From NCBI GenBank assembly GCA_050181295.1, contig JBFXDI010000005.1, forward strand, positions 1 to 63,301: a DNA stretch of 63,301 bases. Direction: 5' to 3'. The notes under the pieces are model-generated. The model was not told the origin of the DNA and did not search any database. It worked only from the letters and a program-made list of their open reading frames with translations. Made by a program: the position numbers and the translations under genes. Below are positions 35,021 to 43,802 of the stretch, piece after piece (within the stretch, counting starts at the first letter, position 1; the number at the start of each line of letters is the position of its first letter). The stretch comes from JBFXDI01 sp050181295 (GTDB lineage: Bacteria; Pseudomonadota; Alphaproteobacteria; Rhizobiales; Aestuariivirgaceae).

Positions 35021-35643
35021 AGGCAGGCCTCGCGGCGGATCGAGGGAAGCTCGAGCGACAGGGGTGCGGCGCGCAGCGACGGCTCCACATTGTAGACGCG
35101 GAAGAGCAGGACGAAGCCTCCCTCGCCGGTGGTTTTCAGCCAGTTGCCCGGCCGCGCCTCGGGCGAGAGCACGGCGTTCAGCGTTCCGTCGGCCTCGTAG
35201 ACTGCGCGTTGCGACAGGATCGCCGCGGCATCCTCGGGCGCCTCCGATTCCGTCCGGTCCTTCGGGATGGCGGCAAGGCTCCACCAGCGGGCGCTGACTT
35301 TCGGCTGGACGATCCTGTAGACGCAGGCGCCGCTGAGCACACGGCCGTCATCGTCAGTGCGGGCCTCGTATTCCAGGGCCTCGAAGTGGCTGATGGGAAG
35401 GCGGCCGTCGAGCAGGAAATGGGCGCGGGTATAGGGGTCGATCTGGGGCGTGCCGGCGGCGGCCCACACGGTCCATGGCCCTTTCGACTTGGAGACGAGC
35501 GCGTAGCGGCCGCTGATGGCGAGCCAGGCGGTGATGAGGCCCAGGAGCGCGCCCAGGAGACACATGGCGGCGAGCTTGACCACGCCGCGCATCGGAGGCG
35601 CCTCGCTGGCCGGAGCGCGATGCAGAATGGAGGCGAGCGACAT
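35017..35643 (-). CDS. DUF1214 domain membrane-anchored protein
   Basis: This 208-residue protein has one transmembrane helix at about residues 22-44 ('LAAMCLLGALLGLITAWLAI'), then the DUF1214 domain: 'DPYTRAHFLLDGRLPI', 'VYRIVQPKVSARWWSLAAIP', 'PEARPGNWLKTTGEGGFVLLFRVYNVEPSLR'. 'PGNWL' and 'FRVYNVEPSL' are strong family signs. It overlaps the DUF1254 gene by 4 bp, forming a two-gene unit, and lies 30 bp before the end of the PBP gene that is transcribed toward it from upstream. Confidence 0.88.
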   Translation of the reverse strand: MSLASILHRAPASEAPPMRGVVKLAAMCLLGALLGLITAWLAISGRYALVSKSKGPWTVWAAAGTPQIDPYTRAHFLLDGRLPISHFEALEYEARTDDDGRVLSGACVYRIVQPKVSARWWSLAAIPKDRTESEAPEDAAAILSQRAVYEADGTLNAVLSPEARPGNWLKTTGEGGFVLLFRVYNVEPSLRAAPLSLELPSIRREACL

Positions 35644-35673
35644 GACGGCGCCGTTATGCCTTGAGCGTCGAGC

Positions 35674-37995
35674 CTAGCGGTTCATCATCATCTGCTTCAG
35701 TCGGCGGGCGTTGTTGGCGCCCCGCTGCTGGTCCGGTGTCCTGGACGGCGTGAAGATGTTGACGCCGGAGGAGTCGCGCTGACGCACTTCCTTCTTCTGT
35801 CCGAAGAGACCGAACATGTCCTGCAGCACCTCGACGACCGCGTTGGAGCGCTGCTGCTTCCTCGGCCTCTGGATCAGTTCTCCCGTCTGGCCCTCGGCCT
35901 GTCCTTCGGCTGGGAGCTCAAGCGTGGCGGTCGCCGTCGTCGAGGCGCGGCCGCGCGGTGTTTCGGTGGTGGCAGTCTTGATCTCGGGCACCAGCGGGAT
36001 CTCGATCTTGCCCTGGTTCTCGGCGATGTATTTCGCGTAGCTGTCGTCGAGCGGGACGCCGGGCAGCGCGGCGGCGACCTTTGTCGATTCGGCCTCCACC
36101 ATGAAGCGCTTCCACGCCTCGGCCGGCAAGAGGCCGCCCGTCACCTTCTTCATCTCGGAAAAGTCGTCGTTGCCGAACCAGACGCCCGTCACGTGGTTGG
36201 CGGTGTAGCCGATGTACCAGGCATCGCGGTAGCTCTGGTTGGTGCCGGTCTTGCCGGCCTGGGGCGTGAAGCCGAGGAAGGCGCGACGGCCGGTGCCGTG
36301 CACCACCACCTCATGCATCATGGAATTGAGATCGGCGATGACGGGCTCCGGCACCACCTGCGGCGCTTGCGTATCCATGTCGCGCGCATAGATGACGTCG
36401 CCGTTCGGCCGGCGCATCTCTAGCACGGAATAGGGATTGGAAAGCCGGCCTCCGGCCGCGAAGGTGGCATAGGCGGTGGTGATGTCCATGAGCGCCACCT
36501 CGTTGGTGCCAAGCGGCAGCGACGGCACGGCGAGGAGGTTGGCTTTGAGGCCCACGCGATGGGCGGTGTCGATGATGGGCTTGCGCCCGATCTCGAGCAT
36601 GAGGCGCACGGGCACGCTGTTGAAGGAACGGGCGAGCGCGGTGGTGAGCGTGGTCTTGCCGGCGTATTTGAGCGAGTAGTTCTTGGGCGACCAGCTGCCG
36701 ATCGAGACCGGGCTGTCCCAGACGACGGAGTTGGGCTTGTAGCCGGCCTGGAGCGCCGCCAGATAGACGAAGGGCTTGAAGGAGGAGCCGGGCTGGCGGA
36801 GCGCGTCGGTCGCCCGGTTGAACTGGCTGTCCTCGTAGTCGCGCCCGCCGACAATGGCCTTGAGCGCGCCGTCCGGCGCCATGCTGACGAGCGCCGCCTG
36901 ACTGGCGTTGAAGGCCGGCGCCTCGTTGTCCAGCATCTCGTCCAGCACCTTCTGGGCATGCCGCTGGAGCGCCAGATCGACCGTCGTCTTCACCTCGATG
37001 ACGTAGTCGCCCGCGAGCTTCTTCTCCTCGAGAAGCTGCAGCGTCTCCTTGTAGGCCCAGTCGAGGAAGTAGCCGGGGCTGTACTGCGCCGCCGCGCTCA
37101 CGACGTCGGCGGGATGGCGCTTGGCCTCGAAGAGCTCGCCCTGGCTGATGAAGCCGACGTCGAGCATGCGGTAGAGCACGACATTGGCGCGCGCGCGGGC
37201 CGCCTCGATGTTGACGTGAGGGGCGTATTTGGAGGGCGCCTTGAAGAGTCCGGCGAGCACCGCCGCCTCCGACAGCGTCACGTCGCGGATCGACTTGCCG
37301 AAATAGAACTGCGCCGCCGCCTCGACCCCGTAGGTGCCGCCGCCGAGATAGGAGCGGTCGAGATACATTTTCAGGATCTGCGGCTTGGTCAGCCGCGCCT
37401 CGATCCAGAGCGCCAGGAACGCCTCGTTGATCTTGCGCCGCATGGTGCGCTCGGGCGTGAGGAAGAGGTTCTTCGCGAGCTGCTGACTGAGCGAGGAGCC
37501 GCCCTGCACCACGTCGTTGGCCTGCGCATTGGCGAGAAGGGCGCGGAAGGTGCCGAAGACGTCGACGCCGAAATGGCTGAAGAAGCGCGCGTCCTCGGTG
37601 GCGAGCACGGCGCGGATGACGTGCGGCGGGATCTCGTTCAGGGGCACGGCGTCGTCCTGGCGGATGCCGCGACGGCCGATGATCTCGCCATTGATGTCGG
37701 TGAAGGTGACGGCGTACTGGCGGCCCCGGTTCCAGATGTCGCCCGTGTCGCTGAAGGGCGGGAGCGCCAGCGTCAGGAGGCCGATCGCGGCCACCATGCC
37801 GAAGGTCGCCGCGTCGTCGAGGAGGTCGACCACCACGCGCCTGGGGCCCGAGATGCGGAAACGCGCGAGGAAGGAATCGTAAGCGCCCCAGGCACGGCCC
37901 ACGGCGTCGGAGAACTCGTAGAGCGCCGCGCTCACCCGCCCGTCGAAGCGCAGGAACAGCCGGTAGATCGGATGTGGCGGCTTGAACTCGGACAC
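35674..37995 (-). CDS. Class A penicillin-binding protein (PBP1A-like)
   Basis: This 773-residue bifunctional cell-wall synthase has a cytoplasmic N-terminus (~65 residues), a membrane helix at ~66-85 and a GT51 glycosyltransferase domain with 'ATEDARFFSHFGVD' (catalytic Glu ~132), 'GGSSLSQQLAKN' and 'RKINEAFLALWIE'. The transpeptidase domain has SxxK in 'RQPGSSFKPF' (~403), SxN in 'RSFNSVPV' and KTG in 'QAGKTGTNQSYRDAWYIGY' (~580). It ends with a disordered Gln/Arg-rich tail. A TATAAT on the minus strand at 38140-38135 may be its -10 box. It polymerises and cross-links peptidoglycan. Confidence 0.95.
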   Translation of the reverse strand: MSEFKPPHPIYRLFLRFDGRVSAALYEFSDAVGRAWGAYDSFLARFRISGPRRVVVDLLDDAATFGMVAAIGLLTLALPPFSDTGDIWNRGRQYAVTFTDINGEIIGRRGIRQDDAVPLNEIPPHVIRAVLATEDARFFSHFGVDVFGTFRALLANAQANDVVQGGSSLSQQLAKNLFLTPERTMRRKINEAFLALWIEARLTKPQILKMYLDRSYLGGGTYGVEAAAQFYFGKSIRDVTLSEAAVLAGLFKAPSKYAPHVNIEAARARANVVLYRMLDVGFISQGELFEAKRHPADVVSAAAQYSPGYFLDWAYKETLQLLEEKKLAGDYVIEVKTTVDLALQRHAQKVLDEMLDNEAPAFNASQAALVSMAPDGALKAIVGGRDYEDSQFNRATDALRQPGSSFKPFVYLAALQAGYKPNSVVWDSPVSIGSWSPKNYSLKYAGKTTLTTALARSFNSVPVRLMLEIGRKPIIDTAHRVGLKANLLAVPSLPLGTNEVALMDITTAYATFAAGGRLSNPYSVLEMRRPNGDVIYARDMDTQAPQVVPEPVIADLNSMMHEVVVHGTGRRAFLGFTPQAGKTGTNQSYRDAWYIGYTANHVTGVWFGNDDFSEMKKVTGGLLPAEAWKRFMVEAESTKVAAALPGVPLDDSYAKYIAENQGKIEIPLVPEIKTATTETPRGRASTTATATLELPAEGQAEGQTGELIQRPRKQQRSNAVVEVLQDMFGLFGQKKEVRQRDSSGVNIFTPSRTPDQQRGANNARRLKQMMMNR

Positions 37996-38236
37996 GGTTA
38001 CGCAGGATCCTTGGCTTGGCTCGTCTTGCTACAATGCGCGTGCTCTAACTGCCCGCGCCGGGATGTCCGGCGCGCCCGTGCAATTCCGACGCCAGCGGCA
38101 TGGCAATTCCGTCGCCGTCGGGTGTCGAGCAGCCATTATAGTCGATGCGGCCGGCCTTTCCACAGCGCGACGGGGACAAGAGTTCACCATTGGTGAAGAC
38201 CGGAGCATTTCCGCCACAGGCAGAGGCGGGGAACCT

Positions 38237-38521
38237 TCACGCACGATCCACGTGGCCCAGTGAACGACCGGGATCGAGACGGTCGCGAACCCGCTGCTTG
38301 AGGGTCTTCACGTCCGGAAATCCGCCATCGCGCACCCTTTCCCAGACGATCTCGCCGTCATAGGCGATGCTGAAGGCGCCGCCGTGGCCGGGCAGGAGCG
38401 CCACCTCGCCCAGATCCTCGCCGAAGGTCGAGAGCAGCTCCTGCGCCATCCAGGCGGCCCTGAGCAGCCACTGGCACTGGGTGCAGTAGGTGATGGCGAT
38501 GCGGGGGCGGGGGCTGTCCAT
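38237..38521 (-). CDS. SelW/SelT-like (Rdx family) thioredoxin-fold protein
   Basis: This 94-residue protein begins 'RIAITYCTQCQWLLRAAWMAQELL': the CxxC redox motif (C-T-Q-C) on the first loop matches the Rdx/SelW family, with Cys replacing selenocysteine. 'LLPGHGGAFSIAYDGEIVWER' and 'GFPDVKTLKQRVRD' complete the usual pattern. It is thought to act as a thiol oxidoreductase, with physiological partners unknown in bacteria. It starts 9 bp after the antitoxin stop, so it is likely co-transcribed with the toxin-antitoxin module. Confidence 0.87.
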   Translation of the reverse strand: MDSPRPRIAITYCTQCQWLLRAAWMAQELLSTFGEDLGEVALLPGHGGAFSIAYDGEIVWERVRDGGFPDVKTLKQRVRDRLDPGRSLGHVDRA

Positions 38522-38530
38522 GGCAGTCGA

Positions 38531-38836
38531 TCAATGGCGCTCGGCAGCGTGAGGCTGCAAGGATGCGGAGAGACTCACGCCCAAAGCCTTCGCCACTCCG
38601 AGCAGGGTTGAAAGCCGGGGATCGCCGTCCGCGCTCAGGGCCTTGTAGAGGGCTTCCCGGGTGACCCCGGCTTCCCGCGCAACGCTCGTCATGCCACGCG
38701 AACGGGCAATCACCCCCAAGGCCTGCGCGATGTAGCTCGCATTCCCGCTCTCAAAAGCGTCGGCCAAAAGCTCCGCCTGGGATTCGCGATCGTCCAGATA
38801 TTCCGCCGCATCGAACGGCTTTGTCTCTGTCGTCAT
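38531..38836 (-). CDS. HigA-like addiction-module antidote protein
   Basis: The protein has 101 residues from ATG 38836, with GAGG 7-10 nt upstream. A TTG overlapping the toxin stop (38842) is an alternative start two codons earlier. 'KPFDAAEYLDDRESQAELLADAFESGN' followed by the HTH 'IARSRGMTSVAREAGVTREALYKALSADGDPRLSTLLGVAKALG' is the standard pattern of the 'putative addiction module antidote' family. It neutralises the RelE/HigB-type toxin encoded just upstream and probably binds the palindrome at 39131-39150. Confidence 0.9.
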   Translation of the reverse strand: MTTETKPFDAAEYLDDRESQAELLADAFESGNASYIAQALGVIARSRGMTSVAREAGVTREALYKALSADGDPRLSTLLGVAKALGVSLSASLQPHAAERH

Positions 38837-38838
38837 GA

Positions 38839-39130
38839 TCAAACCTCGCTGGCCATTTCAATGGCTCTCCGAATGTCGCGCTTCTGAGTGGATTTATCGC
38901 CACCACAAAGAAGGGTAATGAGGGTCTTGCGCCTTCGCAAAAAAATAGACCCGGTAACCTGGCCCATAGTCGATCCGAAGCTCGCCGATGCCGTCGAAAA
39001 ACTTTGCATCGCCAAAGAGACCGGATTGAATGCGAACGATGCGCTGGGCAATGCGCTTAGCAGCACGAACGCCCGTCAACCCTTTCATCCAAGCTTCGAA
39101 CTCGAGTGTCTGGCGAACCTCGAATATCAT
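38839..39130 (-). pseudogene. HigB/RelE-like toxin with a frameshift at a T7 run
   Basis: The N-terminal frame from ATG 39130 reads 'MIFEVRQTLEFEAWMKGLTG...LRIDYGPGYRVYFF' and then stops after a shifted tail. The typical toxin ending 'LLCGGDKSTQKRDIRRAIEMA' is in another frame. Removing one base from the run of seven Ts (A7 on the plus strand, 38939-38945) restores a 96-residue protein with 'YRVYFLRRRKTLITLLCGGDK', the exact family pattern. It may be a true null allele, a slippage-expressed gene or a sequencing error. The antitoxin remains intact. Confidence 0.85.
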
Positions 39131-39165
39131 CTGTGAAAAATAGTTCACAGTTAGGAGTCTGTCAA
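39131..39165 (-). promoter_or_regulatory. Promoter-operator of the toxin-antitoxin operon
   Basis: On the minus strand TTGACA (39165-39160) is separated by 17 bp from TATTTT (39142-39137). The -10 box lies inside a palindrome CTGTGAA-ctattt-TTCACAG (39150-39131). Transcription would begin at about the toxin ATG at 39130, so the mRNA would be leaderless or nearly so. Confidence 0.7.
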
Positions 39166-39225
39166 AGGGCGGAGGCCCGCAAGCCGAATGGAGAAATTCC
39201 CGCCCCGAGCGCCTAGATAGTATCC

Positions 39226-40230
39226 ATGCCGCCGCGCATCTCCTCCTGGCTCTACCCGACGCCCCAAGGGCTCTTCTGCGAGCCCGGAGGCTTCCATGTC
39301 GATCCCGTGCGGCCGGTGGCGCGGGCCGTCATCACCCACGGTCACGGCGACCACGCGAGACCCGGTCACGACGCCGTGCTGGCGACGCCCGAGACGCTCG
39401 AGATCATGCGGCTGCGACTGGGCGAGGGAGCGGGGCGCCATCCCCAGCCGCTGGCTCTAGGGCAGACGATCGCCGCGGGCGGCGTGTCGCTGACGCTCAA
39501 GCCCGCCGGCCATATCCTCGGCTCCGCGCAAGTGGTGCTCGAATACGGGGGATGCCGCGCCGTGGTCTCGGGCGACTACAAGCGGGCGCACGATCCCACC
39601 TGCACGCCTTTCGAGCCTGTCGCCTGCGATGTGTTCGTGACCGAGGCGACCTTCGCGCTGCCCGTGTTCCGGCACGAGCCCCCGGAGAAGGAGGTGGCGA
39701 AGCTCCTGGCCTCGCTTCACCGCAACCCGGACCGCACGCATCTCCTCGGCGTCTACGGCCTCGGCAAGTGTCAGCGCATGATCGCGCTCCTGAGGGAGGC
39801 GGGCTACGACCGGCCGATCCACGCGCACGGCGCGCTCGTCAACCTCTGCCGGCTCTACGAGCGGCTGGGGATATCGCTCGGCGACGTCAGGCCTTTGCCG
39901 CAAGGCGAGAAACTTCCGGGCGAGATCGTGATGTGCCCGCCTTCCGAGCTCGCGGGCCGCTGGCAGCGGCGGCTGGCAGATCCATTGACCGCCTTCGCCT
40001 CGGGCTGGATGCGGGTGCGGGGCCGAGCGCGGCAGCGTGGCGTGGAACTGCCGCTCGTCGTCTCCGACCATGCCGACTGGCCGGAGCTGCTCCAGACCAT
40101 CGAGGAGACGGGCGCGGAGGAGGTGTGGGTAACGCACGGGCGCGAGGACGCCCTGGTGCACGCTCTCTCTCTCCAGGGCCGCAAGGCGCGCGCGCTGGCG
40201 CTGGTCGGCTTCGAGGACGAAGACGACTGA
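39226..40230 (+). CDS. Ligase-associated DNA exonuclease, metallo-beta-lactamase fold
   Basis: This 334-residue protein has the metal-binding 'ITHGHGDHARPGHDA' motif near residue 36, 'KPAGHILGSAQVVLE' and 'VVSGDYKRAHDP', then the beta-CASP region ('GVYGLGKCQRMIALLREAGY') and 'VVSDHADWPELL'. These are typical of the Exo component that accompanies bacterial ATP-dependent ligases. It processes DNA ends in repair. There is no clear Shine-Dalgarno sequence; TAGATA 7 nt before ATG 39226 may be a -10 box giving a leaderless mRNA. Its stop overlaps the ligase start by one base. Confidence 0.92.
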   Translation: MPPRISSWLYPTPQGLFCEPGGFHVDPVRPVARAVITHGHGDHARPGHDAVLATPETLEIMRLRLGEGAGRHPQPLALGQTIAAGGVSLTLKPAGHILGSAQVVLEYGGCRAVVSGDYKRAHDPTCTPFEPVACDVFVTEATFALPVFRHEPPEKEVAKLLASLHRNPDRTHLLGVYGLGKCQRMIALLREAGYDRPIHAHGALVNLCRLYERLGISLGDVRPLPQGEKLPGEIVMCPPSELAGRWQRRLADPLTAFASGWMRVRGRARQRGVELPLVVSDHADWPELLQTIEETGAEEVWVTHGREDALVHALSLQGRKARALALVGFEDEDD

Positions 40231-41819
40231 TGCAGCACTTCGCCAACCTGCTGGACGGCCTCGTCTACACCAGCTCGCGCAACGCAAAGCTGCGGCTGCT
40301 AGAAGCCTATTTCCGCTCGACCGGCGATCCCGACCGGGGCTACGCGCTCGCCGCCCTCACCGGCGCCCTGAGCTTCGGGCTGCCGGTGCGCCGATTGTTG
40401 ACCGAGCTGGTCGAGCCCTATGCCGACCCCACGCTCTTCCGCCTGTCGCGCGACTATGTGGGCGACACGGCGGAAACGGTGGCGCTCCTCTGGCCGGACC
40501 GCCCGGACCGGCCCGAGCCGCCGACACTCGGGCGCGTCGCGAGCGATCTTGCGACGGCGGGAAAGCATGAGGTCAAGCCGCTGGTGGCGGGTTTTTTGGA
40601 CGCGCTCGACGCTTCGGGGCGCTTCGCACTCCTGAAGCTTCTCACGGGCGCGCTTCGGGCCGGCGTCTCGGCCAGGCTCGCCAAGACGGCGCTTGCGCAG
40701 TTCTCAGGCAAGGACGTGGCCGAGATCGAGGAGGTGTGGCACGCGATCGAGCCGCCCTATGCGGGCCTCTTCGCCTGGCTCGAGGACAGGGGCTCGGCGC
40801 CCCATGCCGGCGGGCTGCCGCTCTTCCGCCCGATCATGCTGTCGCACGCGATCGAGGAGGGGGACTGGCCGAGGCTCCGACCGGAGGAGGTCGTGGCGGA
40901 GTGGAAGTGGGATGGCATCCGGGTCCAGGTCTCGGCGACGCCTACGGAGACGCGCCTCTATTCGCGCGCCGGCGACGACATCTCCGGCGCCTTCCCGGAG
41001 ATCGTCGACAGCTTCCGGGGCCGCGCGCTGGTGGCGGACGGAGAGCTGCTCGTCATGCGCGACGGCGATGTCATGCCCTTCAACGATCTGCAGCAGCGGC
41101 TGAACCGCAAGGCCGTCTCCTCGAAGATGCTGAAAAGCTATCCGGCGCATGTGCGGCTCTACGACCTGCTCCTGCTCGAGGAGGAGGATCTCCGGGCGCT
41201 CCCCCTCACCGAGCGGCGGGCGCGGCTCGAAGCCTGGCACCGGGCCGATCCGCCGGCGCGCACCGACCTCAGCCCGCTCATCGCGTTCTCCTCCTTCGAG
41301 GAGCTCGACCGGCTGTGGCGCGAGGCGCGCGACGTCGGCATCGAGGGGCTGATGCTCAAGCGTCGCGCGAGCCCCTATCTGTCGGGCCGGCCGAAGGGTC
41401 ACTGGTACAAGTGGAAGCGGGCGCCGCTGACGCTCGACTGCGTGCTCATGTATGCCCAGCGCGGGTCGGGCAAGCGCTCCTCCTATTATTCCGACTACAC
41501 CTTCGGGGTCTGGCGGGAGGACGCCGCCGGCGAGCGCGAGCTCGTGCCGGTGGGCAAGGCCTATTCCGGCTTCACGGACGAGGAGCTCCTGAAGCTCGAC
41601 CGGTTTATCCGCAACAACACGGTGGAGCGCTTCGGGCCGGTGCGCTCGGTCGCGCCACAGATCGTGCTCGAGATCGCCTTCGACGCCATCCACCGCTCGG
41701 GCCGCCACAAGTCCGGGGTCGCCATGCGCTTTCCGCGCGTCCATCGCATCCGCTGGGACAAGCCGGCGGCGGAAGCCGACACGCTCTCGGCGACACTCGG
41801 GCTGTTGCCGCAATCTTGA
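40230..41819 (+). CDS. ATP-dependent DNA ligase (cisplatin-damage-response type)
   Basis: The protein has 529 residues from ATG 40230 (TGATG overlap with the exonuclease). The N-terminal helical DNA-binding domain (~1-200) is followed by the adenylation domain with the AMP-accepting lysine in 'AEWKWDGIRVQV' (Lys226), 'LYSRAGDDIS', 'VADGELLV', 'EGLMLKRRASPYLSGRPKGHWYKWKR', and the OB-fold end 'ERFGPVRSVAPQIVLEIAFDAIHRSGRHKSGVAMRFPR'. It seals nicks in repair. In many bacteria this pair also comes with an Lhr-type helicase and a phosphoesterase; neither is adjacent here. Confidence 0.94.
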   Translation: MQHFANLLDGLVYTSSRNAKLRLLEAYFRSTGDPDRGYALAALTGALSFGLPVRRLLTELVEPYADPTLFRLSRDYVGDTAETVALLWPDRPDRPEPPTLGRVASDLATAGKHEVKPLVAGFLDALDASGRFALLKLLTGALRAGVSARLAKTALAQFSGKDVAEIEEVWHAIEPPYAGLFAWLEDRGSAPHAGGLPLFRPIMLSHAIEEGDWPRLRPEEVVAEWKWDGIRVQVSATPTETRLYSRAGDDISGAFPEIVDSFRGRALVADGELLVMRDGDVMPFNDLQQRLNRKAVSSKMLKSYPAHVRLYDLLLLEEEDLRALPLTERRARLEAWHRADPPARTDLSPLIAFSSFEELDRLWREARDVGIEGLMLKRRASPYLSGRPKGHWYKWKRAPLTLDCVLMYAQRGSGKRSSYYSDYTFGVWREDAAGERELVPVGKAYSGFTDEELLKLDRFIRNNTVERFGPVRSVAPQIVLEIAFDAIHRSGRHKSGVAMRFPRVHRIRWDKPAAEADTLSATLGLLPQS

Positions 41820-42036
41820 ATTGCGACGGCGCTGGGCAAGCGCTTTCCACGACCATTGACGCATCAGCCAACCCCATGACACCCTCCTCCGTAGCCGGAA
41901 GATTCTCGGGGGCAGCAGGGTCTATCCGGCAACGTTTGGTAGATGGACAGCGTGAAAGCGTTTGCGCGCCGAGGCCGGGCGAGCGGGCGCTGTTTGCGTG
42001 AGCCGGGCCGACCCATCGAACCGGAAGATCCAAGAC

Positions 42037-43644
42037 ATGTCCGCGCTCCTCGACAAGCTCAAACGGGCGGAAGGGCTGGTGGCGCGGGGCAGGGCGACCC
42101 GACGCGAGTTCATGCAGCTTGCGCTGGCGTCCGGCCTCACGCTCCCGGCGGCGAGCGCGCTCTTCGTCAAGGCGGCGCGGTCGCAGCCCCGAAAGGGCGG
42201 CGTGCTCAGGCTCGCCATCGGACAAGGCGCCACTACCGACACGCTCGATCCGGCGACCTATGCGGATCAATATACCGGCAGCACCCTCTGGGGGGCGCTT
42301 TCCAACAGCCTCACCGAGATCGACGCCCAGGGGAACGTGATCGGCGACCTCGCCGAGAGCTTCGAGCCGGCCGACGGCGCCAAGAGATGGGTCTTCAGGC
42401 TCCGCAGCGGCGTCACCTTCCACAGCGGCAAGACCGTCACGCCGGACGACGTCGTCGCCTCGATCCGCCATCACATGGGCGAGGGATCGAAGTCAGCGGC
42501 GGCCTCGCTCGTCACCAATGTCACGGACATCAAGGCCGACGGGCCGGACACGGTTCTTTTCGAGCTGAATGCCGGCAATGCCGACTTCCCGTACTACATG
42601 AGCGACTACCACGTGCCGATCATGCCGGCCGGCGCGGACGGAAAGGCGGACTGGCAGTCGGGCGACCGCACCGGACCCTACACGCTGAAAACCTTCGAGC
42701 CCGGCGTCAAATCCGCGTTCTCGAGATATGAGGGCTACTTCAAGGCGCAGCGGGCGCATTTCGACCGCATCGAGGCGCTGGTCATCGCCGACATCGCCGC
42801 GCGCACCAATGCGCTCACCTCGGGCGAGGTCGACTACATGGACCGCTGCGACCTGAAGACCCTGCATCTCCTGAAGCGCAATGCCGGCATCGCCATCAGC
42901 GAGGTCACGGGCTACGGGCATTATGTGTTTCCGATGCAGGTGACGGTCGCGCCGTTCGACAATGTGGACGTGCGCACTGCGCTCAAATACTCGATCGACC
43001 GCGAGGACATCCTCAAGAAGGTTTTCCTCGGCTACGGCACGGTCGGCAACGACAATCCCATTCCGCCGAGCGTCAAGTTCGCCGTCGATCCCGAGCCCAA
43101 GCACATCTACGACCCGGACAAGGCGAGAAGCCTCATCAAGAAGGCGGGCTTCGACACGCTGAAGGTGGACCTCTCGACCGCCGAGACGGCGTTCGCCGGC
43201 TCGGTGGACGCAGCGCTCCTGTGGCGCGAGCACGCCGCGAAGGCAGGCATCGACATCAACGTCGTGCGCGAAGCCAATGACGGATACTGGGACAATGTCT
43301 GGATGAAGAAGCCCTTCGTCGGCGGCTACTGGGGCGGCCGGCCCACCTGCGACTGGATGTTCACGGCCGTCTACGCCGCGGACACGCCCTGGAACGAGAC
43401 GCAGTGGAAGAACCCGCGCTTCAACGAGCTCCTGGTGGCGGCCCGCTCCGAGACCGACGATGTCACGCGGGCGGGCATGTATGGGGAGATGCAGCAACTC
43501 GTGCATGACGACGGCGGGCTCGTGAATGTCATGTTCACGAAGTTCGTCGACGCCCATTCCGCGCGGCTCGCCCATGACGAAGTGGCGGCCAACTGGCCCC
43601 TGGACGGCATGAAGATCGCCGAGCGCTGGTGGTTCGCCTCCTGA
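42037..43644 (+). CDS. ABC importer substrate-binding protein 1, SBP_bac_5, Tat-exported
   Basis: The protein has 535 residues from ATG 42037. The N-terminus carries a twin-arginine signal ('ATRREFMQLALASGLTLPAASALF', RR at 22-23) rather than a normal Sec signal. The mature protein shows SBP_bac_5 features: 'DTLDPATYAD', 'NSLTEIDAQGNVIGDLAESFEP', 'FHSGKTVTPDDVVASIRHHM', 'DVRTALKYSIDRE' and a C-terminal 'KIAERWWF'. Such proteins bind oligopeptides, opines or similar molecules. A close paralogue follows 158 bp downstream. Permeases and ATPase follow beyond an interposed small gene. Confidence 0.92.
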   Translation: MSALLDKLKRAEGLVARGRATRREFMQLALASGLTLPAASALFVKAARSQPRKGGVLRLAIGQGATTDTLDPATYADQYTGSTLWGALSNSLTEIDAQGNVIGDLAESFEPADGAKRWVFRLRSGVTFHSGKTVTPDDVVASIRHHMGEGSKSAAASLVTNVTDIKADGPDTVLFELNAGNADFPYYMSDYHVPIMPAGADGKADWQSGDRTGPYTLKTFEPGVKSAFSRYEGYFKAQRAHFDRIEALVIADIAARTNALTSGEVDYMDRCDLKTLHLLKRNAGIAISEVTGYGHYVFPMQVTVAPFDNVDVRTALKYSIDREDILKKVFLGYGTVGNDNPIPPSVKFAVDPEPKHIYDPDKARSLIKKAGFDTLKVDLSTAETAFAGSVDAALLWREHAAKAGIDINVVREANDGYWDNVWMKKPFVGGYWGGRPTCDWMFTAVYAADTPWNETQWKNPRFNELLVAARSETDDVTRAGMYGEMQQLVHDDGGLVNVMFTKFVDAHSARLAHDEVAANWPLDGMKIAERWWFAS

Positions 43645-43802
43645 GGATTTGGCCCTGAGCCGTCGTCCGGCTGTCGCGGAAAGTCGGAATCATGCCTTTT
43701 TGGGCTGGACTGCGGCTTTCCGGCTCGCGAAGATTGCCGGGGAGCGCCGGACCAGCGGAACGCGGCCGGCAGCCACCGTTCATGTAACCGGGAGGGTCAA
43801 GA

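Noticed and set aside
38135..38140. TATAAT on the minus strand as the PBP promoter
   Set aside because: No good -35 box lies at the right distance, so it is mentioned only as a possibility in the PBP entry.
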